From Symsagittifera roscoffensis (lineage: Eukaryota; Xenacoelomorpha; Acoela; Convolutidae): a stretch of 64,000 nucleotides of DNA. The stretch spans positions 10,424,027-10,488,026 of the forward strand of contig NC_087068.1 in NCBI RefSeq assembly GCF_963678635.1, in the 5' to 3' direction. The translations under genes and the position numbers were made by a program. Below are positions 22,318-34,090 of the stretch, piece after piece. Numbering within the stretch: position 1 is the first letter of the stretch; each line of letters begins with the position of its first letter. Under the pieces are notes generated by a model, which was given only the letters and a program-made list of their open reading frames with translations, was not told where the DNA came from and made no database searches.

Positions 22318-22743
22318 AAAATTCATTCAAAGTATAATTGACATAGGCAACTTGCTTCAAGACTTCATTTTCCTTTGCAGTGAAGAGTCGAATCTGAATG
22401 TATCTTGGCTTGTTCACACTGTACCTCTTGATTGTGACACACACCCTACTCATGTCGTATGTTGCAATTTCGTATACTATTTGTATGCTATTTTGTCGAG
22501 CACCTGATCCTTAGTAGATTCTTTGCCAGATTTGGCTTCATATATAGGTTTGGGTCTAAAGTTTTCACCATTGCAAATTAGATTTTTCCGCATTGCTGAT
22601 ATCATCTCTCCTTCTTGTTCTCCATGATAGACTTGGTGGAATTTTTCGAATTGTCCCCATTCATTTTTCTTGAATAGTTGGAAGCATGGTTTAAAATATG
22701 TTTTCCCTTTGTAGAATTTTTGGGACCAAGAAAATCTCTCCAT
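22318..22743 (-). pseudogene. Unrecognised coding remnant with one frameshift
   Basis: Minus-strand ATG at 22743 opens 88 codons of convincing protein composition (aromatic- and charge-rich, e.g. WSQKFYKGKTYFKP). A TAG follows at 22477. A second frame immediately past it continues for about 45 codons (from IVYEIATYDMSRV to a stop near 22322). The two parts read naturally as one protein broken by a single frame change. No family recognised. It sits a few kb from the polymerase B remnant and could be a cargo gene of the same former element, but this is inference. An exon of the surrounding gene is possible but lacks good splice sites. Confidence 0.4.
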
Positions 22744-22749
22744 TTTTGT

Positions 22750-25700
22750 TTGATTTTTGGGAAAATCTAAATAACTGGGACTAGTGTCCTCTCTTTCTGA
22801 AATGCGTTGTTGAATAGAAGAGTAAACTGGTCAAATGAAGAGAAATGAGAGAAATGATTTTGAGACTAATTGAAAATGGAAGTACCATATATGGAATGTT
22901 TTGTATAAAAAATCCGTATATCGAGATTGTGTAGGCGTTACGTCTCCTAAACAGATCCACAATTCTTTACAAAAATCAATCTACCAGATATCAGCTGCTA
23001 TGCGTCAAGCTCTCCCCAGCTTTTATCCAGAATATAACATAAAAAGCACTATCTATTTGTGTTTCTAACAAATTTTAGAAAAACTACATAGTAACGCAAG
23101 ATTATAAGGTATCTATTCACATTTCTTTTTGTTTTATGGAAGATTGCAAGTTTAATTTGATATTAGCAGGAACCTCTACCAAAAAATTTTGAAGACATTA
23201 GATAAATATCAATACTTTTATCAGAAAAATGACTGCCTTTAAACTTTGTACAAACCTGATGATTTCACCCAAGCATTGTTGCATCGAGCAGAGAAGTCCT
23301 CAATCAGCTTAGTCGAGCAGTTCAAAACAACTTGAAGTGGAAAGAAGCAAAAAAACACCAAGCATTGCAAGGAAATGACTCGTTCGCACAAATTTCAAGA
23401 GATCTTATCTAAGTTCTCATCGAAAACTTCCTTCCACTCGAACTCGTGGCTTAGCGTTTCCGGAAAAAGAGTTCAAAACTCAGAATATGAGCCTGATTTC
23501 TGGAAAAAAATTGATGGTTTTACTGATCATCATGTTTGTGTACAATGTGATTATGTAAGCTTTTTGATGAAATAATAAATTTTATTTCAAATGGTCTTTT
23601 TGTAAATTGCACTGTTAAATCATTACAAAACAAAAAATTTATCAAACAAAAAACTCCATTAAGTTCTCAAAGAAGAGAAATTCATTTTACATGCAAATGG
23701 GAAATTTATCTAATTTGTAAGAAAAAATAATTTCTTTTTGGAATAAATTATTTTAATTTTCGAGATCGTTGTCACTTCCTTTTTCATGTGCCACTCCATG
23801 TTTTCTTCTCAACAGACATAGTTTACCTGTTCAACTACTTTTTCTCTCATATACCTTCTATCATGAATTGTGTCAACGTGTGGCCAATCATGCAGTGGAA
23901 TTGTTTGAGAGTGAAACGTTTCTCAGGATGTCTGTAGAAGATGTCGAATTCAACCATTTCCTCGAAAATTGTCATTTGTAGTAAATATTCACTTGGAATC
24001 AAATGAAAATGGTATTCGTATCCCAGATCCGCGATTTCATCAAAAGTTTTATTGTTTTATTTATATTAAAACCCGTATTTTTTTCTCGAAGGTGTCTTAG
24101 ACATAGCCATCTCTTTTCTAAGTTCTATGATTCTTTTACTTTCGAGTTCTATCCATTCCGAAATTTCTTTGATAATTTGCTCACTATACTGAGAAATTTT
24201 ATTGAATTTGAGAATCGCAAATAAATTCGAACCAATTTTAGTCTGGATGCAGTAAATTGCGTTTTCTATATTGATTGGTTTCAACTTTTAGGATAGTTTT
24301 GATTTACTTCAGAAAATTTCATTATTGTTGATGAAATGAACTGAGCTGTATGAGGTTTTCAATAAAATGATTTTTTTTCTCAGCTGTTTCTAGCTAACAG
24401 CTTAGAGTAGATTTTGCATGCATTCTCTAGATATATCTGAAAAGATTCAAAAGTTTTTGAACAAATCCATCATTTTGATCAAAAAAGAGAACAACTAGTC
24501 TAATCAGATTGATAGATTTCTGTTTATAAAAATTTGTACAATGAAGTTTTTTGTTAAAACGGACGTAACTTTGAAAAAAGTTTTTGAAAAAGGAACAGTT
24601 TCCTTGAAAGCAACTCCTTTTTTTCACAACTATGATTAGGTGTTTTTATTCAGAATTGAAAACGAAGAATAATGAAAAATCTTAAATCAACAAATTGTTT
24701 AACCAATTTCATCACCTTAAAGTTTGTTCTGAAAGTCTGATTGAATAAAGTTTTAATGGATTTTCCAATTAATTTGAAGATTCTAAAATTTAATGCGTAA
24801 TGAATTCTCATAAAGTTCTAAGTGTTATTTAGTAGATTCTAGAAGCTGATGACGTCAAATTTTCTGGTGGAAACTTCCACTGTTCTAGGGAGTTTTCTTG
24901 GTTCTGTTTTTGATTATTTTACAAAGATGTTGTTGAAAAAACTTTCAAAAGACAACATCTAAGCTCTATTCAGAAGCTTGCGTCTTCCCAGCATTCCCAG
25001 CTTTCTTGGAAAAAAAATAAAACTCATACTTTGATTTGTTGAAAACTGTTGATTGTTACAATGATGGTTCTGTATTTAGGAGCGTCTCAATTTTTCTTTT
25101 AAGTTTTAGTATATGTCTATTTTATTTGTGTTTCATTTCAAACGCTTCTAACATTTTATGTAATTTTTAACCTCTGTGCAAAAATTAACTCATAATTTTT
25201 TTGCAAGACAAAAAAATTGATAAGGTTTTTTCATTAATTATGCAAATATTTAGTTCATTTTGTCATAAATTGCTCAACGTTTTTTGATTTTTATTAAGTG
25301 TAAAAAAAATATAGGAAATTCATTGTAAAATGCAAGTTTTTTGTGGTTTTTCAAATAATATGTGCAAAATCTAACTTATTTTTTCTTAGGCACAAATTAA
25401 TGAAAAAATGTGTTACATTATTTCAAAAAAACTTCGATATAGATGAATTCTAGTGCTTATCCCTATCCTGATATCTTGTTTTTCTGATTTTTTTGATCAA
25501 CATAAAAATTAGTTTTCTTAACGATCACTTTTAGAACAAAGAAATTCATAAGTTTTACTTATCAGCTGTGTGAAAAAGACTTAATACAGTTTTCTTTAAA
25601 TTGCAAAAAAAGTTAATAAAATTCCCTTCAAAATGTGAAATTTTCAATAAGTTTTTCAATGTGTGCTAGCAATATTATAGAAAAGTTTGCGACAAAATTT

Positions 25701-25890
25701 TTTCTTGGTTTTTTGAAAAATATATGCAAAAATCTAGTAGATTGTTTCTAATAAAAAAGCATAAAAAACGCAAATTTTTTTTTTGTAAAATTTACTTAAT
25801 TTATTGCTAAGAAATATTCGATTTTCGGAGCTGAAAATGATTGAATGATAAATACTTTTGATCACCTCAACAAACAGGTAAAAACTATTC
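22750..25890. other. Intron sequence with weak coding remnants
   Basis: A plus-strand stretch at 23375-23575 (containing DFWKKIDGFTDHHVCVQCDY) and one at 23860-23960 (ending SETFLRMSVEDVEFNHFLEN, which resembles the BACK region of BTB-kelch proteins) have protein-like composition but no intact frame or splice signals. A minus-strand 72-codon ATG frame at 24066-24284 is lysine/glutamate-rich and unrecognised. The remainder is AT-rich. Confidence 0.3.
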
Positions 25891-25894
25891 AAAT

Positions 25895-27661
25895 AATAAA
25901 TTTCAGTACGAAGACGAATGCATTGAAGATTGGGAAGAAGCAGATATCTCAACCAAGTTTTTGAGAGTTCAGAAAAATCATCCCACTGATTTGAAACAAC
26001 ATGTTGAGAGCTATGTAATGTTTTGCCTGTTTTTGGATTTAATAGTGGTTATTATGATATGGGTTTAATCAAGTCCTACCTAATCCAAGCCCTTATTTGA
26101 TTCGCGATAAAGAACAAGAAACATCAGTTATCAAAAAAGGGAACAATTTCCCTTCCTTCAAGTTTAGAGATGTAAAATGATGGCATAATGACTTTTCTGG
26201 GTGGAGCAACGACTCTGGACTCTTCCCGTACGAATGGTTTGATAACCCACACAAACTTGATTTTCACGAATTGCCACCGTATGACTATTTTTCAGTAAAC
26301 TTATAAACATTAATCCTCTAAACAAAAACCTTATTGATTATGAGAAGCTGAGACAGAGTGAGCTTGACCAACAGGAAGCGCTGAAACAGCTTCAAATCAG
26401 TACTGTACAACCATCTGGTTTGGATAATTACAATTACTTACAAGAAATTTGGCAGAAAAACGGAATGACTCTGTTCAAAGTCAGGATGTTGTTTCAACCC
26501 AGGAAGCAATGCAAAAATCTACAAATTACAAGATTTATCCATTTTGCGAAAGTAGTAAATACTTGTGTGAAAAAATTCGAACAGGCTTGACCGGTGGGAC
26601 TTCGATTTTGTTTACCCAAAAGGCTGTAGTTGAAGAGACAATCATCAGAAATTCATCAAATATATGTGTAAAAAAAATTGTTGGAATTAATGCAAGCAAG
26701 CTTTACACTTTCTCAATGTGTCAAGATATGCCAACAGGACTGTACATGAAATGGGAGCATGACACTGATTTGCAGAAGTTTAGAGCCAGACATACCCAAT
26801 CTCAAGTATTTGAGAATCTGGTCATGTCTTTCTACCAGGGAACAAGATCAGAATACAAAAATGAGAGCTTTTTTAGATCTGGAAAACAAAAAAATTGTTT
26901 TAATTTGGACGGTTATTGTGATCACTAAAAAACAGTATTCGATGCAGTGGGATGTTACTACCCTCAAGTTTCTAGCACGTTTCTCCTAGCAGGTCAGGAT
27001 ATTGAACGAGGTAATAAAAACAGAGAGATGGATGATATGAGACAGGATTACATAAAGGAGAAAGGATACAAAGTTGAAGAAATGCGGGAGTAAGAGTGAT
27101 GGGAAAGCTTCAAAACCAATGACAAGATCAAAATTCATGTCGGAACCCATTTTCACTATGAAATACTCTTTCTGCAAACTCCCTTTTAGTGAAAACAAAA
27201 GACAGATCTCTTTTTGGCTTTGTTCAGCGCGATTTATTTGTTCCAGATGAACTAAAATCTAAATATGCCAACATTCCTCCAATTTTCAAAAACAACGATC
27301 TTGGAAAAAACGATATTGGAGACTAAATGAAAAGCTATGCAATCACGAACGATATGTTAAAACATTCCCAGAAAATGCTGATATCTGATTTCAAATTGGA
27401 AAATGGAAGAATTGCTGGTATGCAAACAAGTCAAATTAACTCAAACTCTGTAGAAAAGGTTTGAACAAACGAGTCTTAGAAGATTCTAGTTACAAAATGA
27501 TGTCAAAGTACAGGAGACTGCTTGATGAAGCAATCAACTTAACATCTACAAATAAAAAAATCAGAACCGTAATCCATAAGAGGGCCAGATTTGAGCAAAT
27601 AAAGAAAAAACAAGTTCAAGATGATGAAACTCATACAAAACCATTGAATTATAAGTGCTGA
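25895..27661 (+). pseudogene. Decayed protein-primed family B DNA polymerase gene
   Basis: Successive plus-strand fragments in different frames match the type-B, protein-primed polymerases carried by Polinton/Maverick-like and related elements. In order: an exonuclease-region word FGFNSGYYDMGLIKSY (about 26025), a linker ending in a DNYNYLQEIW word (about 26425), the palm start with GINASKLYTFSMCQ (about 26690), a long unbroken frame to 26928, a QRDLFVPDELKSKYANI-like stretch (about 27225), and a C-terminal stretch NKRVLED...MSKYRRLLDEA (27461-27661). Motif A has Asn where the catalytic Asp is expected. The part that should hold motifs B and C (about 27420-27460) is missing. At least six frame breaks or stops. 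Non-functional. Confidence 0.75.
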
Positions 27662-27716
27662 TGCAATGTAATAAACTTATAAGAAGTGATGCCATGTATT
27701 AAACCTATATAAAATT

Positions 27717-27895
27717 CAGTATTTTGTTGATTTTTTATTGTAAATTGCTGTAATTAAAATACGACGCAGTGATTCATATAATTTCTTTGTAATTTATTTT
27801 TCTCTCAGTATTTTGTTGATTTTTCATCATAAAATGCTTTCAACTAAAATATGACGCAGTGATTTATATATTTTCTCTGTAATGTATTTTTTTAA
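27717..27895. repeat. Two direct copies of an ~89-bp sequence
   Basis: 'cagtattttgttgattttt' starts at 27717 and again at 27806, and both are followed by a 'aaaatacgacgcagtgatt'-like word. A shorter direct repeat 'gatgcaatgtaataaac' / 'gatgccatgtattaaac' precedes them (27659 and 27688). They directly follow the end of the polymerase remnant and could be part of its element's end. Confidence 0.65.
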
Positions 27896-27899
27896 GCTT

Positions 27900-29021
27900 T
27901 TGTATATTTAAGCATAGTTTCAGGTAAAATAGAACACTTTCTTAAACATTAAAATAATCTAATAAATTATTTAATAGGCCAAATTATATCAGATTTTGTT
28001 GTGTTTTGAAGGTTTTTCAAAAATAATTCAATTTTTTGATAAAAATCTCAATTTGTCCCCAAAAACTCTTACCATTGACTTTCCATGAACCAAAAAACTA
28101 ATTACAAGACCTTCAATCCGCCATCTTATAGTAATTAACTATTGATATTTACCAATTAGATAACCCGGGCCAAAACTTTTGCAAAAAAAATAGAGAATTC
28201 CACTCGAAATTCAAAAAAAAAACGTTTTCCTTACCACTATCTTACCATCAGACTGAAACCCTATCAATTATATTCCCTTTCTTAATACATTGTAGACTCT
28301 ACACCCAATGTTAAAACATAGCATGGCAGACCGGAAATCTATAACGTATCTTAACACATGGGGTCCACCATGATCCCCCCACGACCTCTTCATCCACCCC
28401 CCCCCCCCCACTTCAGCCCCAACATCTACTACTCTAGTGGATCTTTAGTTGAAACACTTCAAATTGTTAATCGATGGTTTTTGCTTCATAATAATGCGGT
28501 GCGGTGTTTAAGTAATCTGACGCTACCTGTAGGGCTTTCAATTTAAAAGAGTTAATCTTTGAACTGAAACACTAAGTATTTCAAGGTGAAAATGAAGTTT
28601 TAAAATCGACTTGACTTCAGATTAACCAATAGAACACTGACAAGAGTCAAGCAATTTCTGAAGTCTAGAAGCTACTAGTCTAATTGAGATGTTTAACTAA
28701 TCCTTCCCATCTAGATCCCAGCCTGGTTTCATCCTTCATCTCCTACCTATGTATCTCGAGCAGATGAAAGGAAGCAAAAAACCCAAAGAAAATTATTTTT
28801 AATTTTATTGGTTGAGAAGAATCTTTTGTCCAATGATTAATATTTATTAGCGACCTCTCGCTGCCCTAAAAATCTTCAAAAACTTCCGAAGTTTCCGAAA
28901 AAAAAGCTATTCAGAAAATCATTTTCTCTTCCATGTTATTTTACGTTGGTTACTATATGGACGGAGCATTTTATATTATTTCAATATTAACCGATTTTTC
29001 TTGTTGAATTATTTAACTCAC
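27900..29021. other. First intron, 5' part; no feature except a C run
   Basis: A poly-C run ('ccaccccccccccccca') lies at about 28395-28410. No exon or RNA gene is supported. Confidence 0.5.
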
Positions 29022-29349
29022 TTGGTTTGTTTTCTCCCCGATTCTGTTTTTTGAAGACCTCCTTGTATTCAGGTGAAAGAAAGTTCTCGTTTCCTTCGAG
29101 GTCCGGAAGCGCAAGACTCTCCACTAAATTCGTCCCAAGAATTCTCAGCATACATGATGCAACTGGGCATTGGGGTCTTGGACGGTGTAGTACTCGCTCG
29201 ACGCATTTGTTAGGAGAGTTGGGTCCGCACACTAAGTGACCGCAGTCTGGCAGACGGCGAGGGTCGTAAAATTCGTGGGTGCACACGCTGCACCAGAGTT
29301 GTTCGTTTTTAGTGGGTTTATAACCATACATGGTAGAATTTGCATCCAT
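29022..29349 (-). CDS. RING finger exon, 5' end of the RING-AIG1 gene
   Basis: ATG at 29349 in good context (gcaagATGGat) opens 109 codons plus one base before the donor CCAA|GTGAGT at 29021. The RING lies at residues 20-66: Cys20-x2-Cys23, Cys36-x-His38-x2-Cys41, Cys49, Cys61-x4-Cys66. The spacing is close to TRIM-type C3HC4 but with x7 between the third-pair cysteines and x4 in the last pair. RING proteins of this kind are normally E3 ubiquitin ligases, which suggests ubiquitin transfer coupled to the GTPase. The one-base overhang (A) joins 'TC' of the GTPase exon 12 kb downstream (Ile). Additional exons such as a B-box could lie in that intron, but none was found. An acceptor-like ACCAG just before the ATG leaves open an upstream exon. 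Confidence 0.75.
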
Positions 29350-30212
29350 CTTGCTGGTTTGATTTCTTTTTTGTTCCTGTTTGCTTTACCGGTTGATGAC
29401 AGCAAGATTTTTGACTGATTTTCAAGGTACAAATCAATGAGAAATATGAGAAATTATGCAATTTTTTGAGATTGGTTGGATTTTATCACAGTAGTAATAC
29501 AAGTTTGCTTGCAGTTAAGAAAAGTTTTTGGCTAGTTGTGATTGCAATTTGCAGAGATTGATTTTGGTTTTCATCGATGATGTGACTTCAGATTTAAATG
29601 TCCCAAAAATGCTATTCGTTTTTTCAAGTGAGGTCTTGATTGATTAATTGATGCTTTCTACTGCGCGGTTGCAGAGTCCTTATAATCAGAGGCTCAAATA
29701 TTTGATGCTTGATTACTTTTGATTACTTTGGACTAATACCTGCTTTCGTTATATTGTGAGCCGTTAAGTATTACTTTCAATGGTAAACCATAGTAGTTTT
29801 TATTTTTTATATTACAGCTTGCTTACTGTAAAACTTTTAGATTATCTGCTTCAATCAGTTTTGTTAAACCAAACTATGTACACAAAACCTCGCTTCAATT
29901 GATGGTAAGCTTCATTGGTTTTAATGATTTTATACTTTTCTGTAAGTTTGCTAATTTGCTCTAAAATTGCTTTAACTGCAGAAGCACCGCGCTGTGCCAC
30001 GTCGCAAAACGTGGTCAAGAAAGAAATTTGAGCCAAATCGTATTATTTGTCCAAAAATGGCACCACAAAAATCCGGACCAAAATGCATTTAATCATGCTT
30101 GCCTATTGTTTATCTAAAAGTATCTTTATCTTTTCTGCAAGTGGTCACATGGGTGGAAAAAATGCAGAATTTTTCACCAGCTAGCAACAACAAAAAGTCA
30201 CTAAATTGACAT

Positions 30213-30268
30213 ATCTCTCTCTCTATCTCTCTCTCTCTCTCTCTTTTCTCTCTCTCTCTTCTCTCTTA
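30213..30268. repeat. (CT)n microsatellite
   Basis: Interrupted CT/TCTC repeat visible directly. Confidence 0.95.
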
Positions 30269-30371
30269 TCTTTATTTTCCAAACAACACAAGACACTTCG
30301 TATCAGGACAAAGCCCTGAGTGGACCGATTTCGATGTAGAGTTTGGAAAAAAGTTAAAACCTCCTAAAAAA

Positions 30372-30376
<5 letters not shown>

Positions 30377-30419
<43 letters not shown>
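30377..30419. repeat. (TA)n microsatellite
   Basis: About 21 uninterrupted TA units. Confidence 0.95.
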
Positions 30420-30422
<3 letters not shown>

Positions 30423-31084
30423 TTAAGTAATCACTATACATGCAATGTTAAATACCAAGTCCTCCTCTATTTCTGTCAGTTAATACAATGTTTTAATTAA
30501 TCCATTGAACCGGAATTTCAACTAACATCTTGGACAATATTTCTTAATGAGCAATCATGTAACTCATTGTGCGACGATAACTAAAAGTTATTTCCAAAAA
30601 ATACTAATAATAAAAAAGTTGACGATTTTTTTTGGAGAATATACTCTCTATTTTTGCTGATTAAATGAACGTTACAAATGAACGTTACGAAAACTGCAAG
30701 AAAAAAAATTGGATGTAAATGTGTGCTAAAACAATGCAGTTGTAAAATCATGTGTTCTGGACTTCATACCATATGACAAATTCAAATGGTATGAAATCGG
30801 TTTTAACCAATTTAATTTTTCAAGAACTTCAGGTTGTTGCGAAGAAATTTTTCCTTATTTTTGCGCCGTATAAATTATCAACAAGATCTCAAATTTGGAG
30901 AACAAACGAATGAGGCGAGTTCTCAAATCACAAAAAAAAACTAAATATTTGATTGAATACAATTGAAATAAAATTTGCTGAAGTTTCTAAGTACTTAACT
31001 TTGGTTAAATTTTACACACTTTGCTATATCATTCCCTTTAGTTATCTGCGGAACGGGTTTCTTTACTGGTAGTAACAACTGCTA

Positions 31085-31300
31085 TCATCAGTAGGGTAGC
31101 AGAGTGGTCTTCGTTTATTTTCGGCTGTCGCCAGCAGTTTGAAGCGACACTCTATTCTATCGAAGAAGTCTCCCGATCCCGTGATTCGGAACATTTCCTC
31201 TTTGTTTTCGTCCACTCGTCCAGTGTAAACGAAAAGACGAATTGCTTGAGATTTACATCTGGAAGCGATCTCAAATGAAATTCACAATAGTAAGTCATGC
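31085..31300 (-). pseudogene. Coding-like segment, exon or remnant, unrecognised
   Basis: On the minus strand one frame reads about 60 codons of protein-like sequence (IRLFVYTGRVDENKEEMFRI then SGDFFDRIECRFKLLA) to a TAA near 31087. A second frame over its 5' half starts at an ATG near 31300 and is equally protein-like (KQFVFSFTLDEWTK) before a TAG. This may be a terminal exon with an acceptor at TCGCTTCCAG, or a pseudogene with one frameshift. An ACCA|GTAAAG site near its end could even splice to the RING exon in phase (CA+C). GC content is well above the flanks. No family recognised. Confidence 0.35.
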
Positions 31301-31699
31301 GGATCTACATCTACCCAGTTCGAAGTTTGCTAATAAAAACTTTCGATCAACGCAGGTCAAACACACGTGTTAGAGGTTGACTAACAATTGGTGGTCAAGA
31401 AGACTTTATAGGCAAAATCAAAGTCGATAAATAAGTTGCATCTAATTATAGACGAAAAACCCTCATAAATCCATGTTTCGATGAACAAAGTTTTGTGTTT
31501 TTGCGACTCAAGATCGTTTTTCGCGTCTTAAGTTTTCTTGCTTGAAGTTAGGATTAGTTTTACTTATGATTAGTTCTAAATAACTTCTTTCAGGTAAAAT
31601 TTGAAAACTCTTCCAAAATATTTCATTTGTGGTGTATACAGTTGTTATCAGAAGCTGCTCGAGTAAAAGATTTTGCATAGACAGCTCAAATCGATCACT
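31301..31699. other. Spacer, no feature seen
   Basis: AT-rich with no open frame or repeat that I can support. It separates the minus-strand gene region from the plus-strand retroelement remnant. Confidence 0.5.
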
Positions 31700-34090
31700 A
31701 AATTATAACAACGCTCAAGCTTGGAAGAACAAAATCGATTGTCGCAAGCAATCAAAATAGTAGCGAAAACGGAATGTGATTTAGCAATGGAAAACAACAA
31801 AAACAGCCCACAAAAAAACCCAAAAGCACCTCCCTATGGTATGTTCAAAAAGTTTCCTAGCAGAGGATGCGAAAATAAATGTGCTGTTCAATGTAGTCTA
31901 CAGAAGACATCTGTAAAATAAGGACAAAAATCTGGTGTCAGCGCAGCTAGGAGAGAACGATGTCAACAACGTAGAAAAACTTTTCGATAAGAGTTTCTTG
32001 GCAGAGTTGATATCGCAGCACATACGGTTGGACCGAGTTAGGAGAGCGGTGGAATTCAAGTACGAACAAAGATCTGAGCATATGAGGTCTTGTATAAATC
32101 CACCGTGAAACCAAAAGAGCTGAGAGGACGATTGTATCCTGGTTGAAAATCTACTCACGGCACTGGAGAAATTGAGAAATGCAGTCCTAAAAAACTGCAT
32201 GCAGGCCACCCAGGACAAAAAGCGATGTTAGATGTATCGACATAACTGATGTGGCCTCATATGCACAAAGACATCATGAAAATGGCGGAAGAATATACAA
32301 GATATGGTGAGAATGTCGAAAATCAGATTCATAAAATTACATCTAAGCTGCTACCACCGCTCACACAATCGAAACAAAAAAACAACTGCTTTTTTGTAGG
32401 TCTATAAAAACTGAAAACGGCAAAAAAAATTGATAGTAACTATAGATCGCTTCTCAAAATATCCGTTGGTCAGATCGATAAAGCTCACAGGCATCAAAAC
32501 ATCAATAAAATTTCTTCGGACATAAATTAATTCACATGCTATCCCAGATGCATTAAGGACCAGTTCTCTGGATTTAAAGGAAAGGCAAAAATAGGTTTTG
32601 CACGGAAAACAAACTTAAGCAACATTTTTTCCCGTGGTAGATCACAGAGGGTGCAGTCTGGTCGAGCGCGCTTTTGAACTAATCAAAAAAGGAATGGGAG
32701 TAATGATTTTGGCAGAAAATGCTGAAATTAGGAAAAGACCATGAGAAACATAAAAGTGTTGAAGAATTTTTTAAAGGCAAGCGCAGCATGGAGTGAATTT
32801 CGAAGAAATATGGTCAGAATTGAAGTCAAACAGAGTGGGAAAGCGATAAAGGATGCAAACCCGGAACTGAAACTTGAAGTGGGCTTTTCGGAAAAATGCT
32901 GATTTTTGGAGGAAACGGAAGAAAAGCACTGGAAAAAGAACTAAATGGAAATACTGGATAGAAAATTGTTTTGGCTAAGAAAATCCTGAAGCAATTATTA
33001 GGCAAACCATTGACAAGGGCAAAAGCTGTCTCTTTGGAAAAGGAATCTGAAAAAGGGTGCCTTGTACCGGAAATCAGATGTGGCAATTGCAAAAGGAAAA
33101 GGACAGTTAGGAAAAGTAGAAAAGAAAAAAAAAACAGGAAACTATATTAAAGTCACCTACGTAACCAGCCGAAAAGGCATCGAGAACCTAAACGTCGATG
33201 CAAATGACAGTGTCGGACTCTGATCCAAGTGATGACTTTACCAATGTTTTCCTTTGAGACCCATTCATTATGCAGTTCCAGACCAGTACACGTTGTTGTG
33301 ACATCGAACGTTATAAAGTCAGAAGGCGGAATCAACCTGGGCACACAAAGGCCTAAATTGAATATTGGGGGCCAAACATTCAAAAGGAAGTCAAAAACAC
33401 ACCGTCAAAAAAGACAAATATACAGCTTAAAAACCTCTAAAGATCAAGGCGGCAGCTGCATAATGAGGCCGAGAGGAAGCAGTATCTGGTATCGCAGAGA
33501 ATAAAAGTCTGCCGATAAGATCCTCATCGTTGAAACAGTGTTAACGTGAGAAAGAATTCGGAAATTGATTAGAAAGAAATTTAAAAGAAATTGATTAGAA
33601 AGAATATGACGGCTGAAAAATAACTTTAAAAAATTGAAAAAGACGAGGCGACCCACCAGCAGAGAATACAGATTGAAGAACAAATTTTACAAAGAGGGGT
33701 GGAAAACGCAGTCAAAAGATTTTGTACGAAAAAAAATTTTACAACCAGTTTTGTTGATTGATCTAGTCGAAACGTCTCTGGAGGGATCTACTACTGCTAC
33801 TGCAGAATCAGCAGAAAGACAAAACCAATCGCCCGAGACGTTAAAGACGTTGGAAGCATCAAAAAACCTGAGAAGAAGCATGCGCTCCAACAAAAACAAG
33901 CAAGGGAAAAGGTGTATGAACCAGTAAAACACTCGGTAAAAAAGCCAAAGAACAAGCGGTTGAAGACGAGGAAATTTTCAACAAGCTGCAACGAGTATCA
34001 CTGGACACATATCGCTCGGAACCGGCAACGAGAAACCCACCGAAGGACTCAAAAGAACACTGCTGTCATTCACTAGAGCCGTAAATATTT
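31700..34090 (+). pseudogene. Decayed Ty3/gypsy pol (integrase part), copy 1
   Basis: Plus-strand fragments in shifting frames follow the order of a gypsy integrase. A segment before the zinc finger occupies 31721-31921. A zinc-binding region carries HPGQ and PHMHKD, but the expected Cys pair is replaced (YTRY). Next come a core fragment with VTIDRFSKYPLVRS near 32440, a VVDHRGC-like word around the catalytic Glu region (about 32640), and a basic C-terminal tail to about 34090. Many stops and frame changes make it inactive. The duplicated segment begins inside it at 31940. Confidence 0.7.

Larger units (their letters stand above)
29350..31080. other. 5' flank of the RING gene with simple repeats
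   Basis: The region upstream of the presumed start should contain the promoter, but I cannot point to a defined element. It holds a CT microsatellite and a TA microsatellite (listed separately). No other gene seen. Confidence 0.4.

Noticed and set aside
23769-23981. Possible BACK-domain (BTB-kelch) fragment
   Set aside because: Only about 20 residues resemble the domain, there is no BTB part upstream and no splice sites; kept only as a remark in the intron entry.
31091-31160. Possible tRNA because of a 'gtagcagagtggtct' A-box-like word
   Set aside because: No matching B box, anticodon stem or acceptor stem could be folded.
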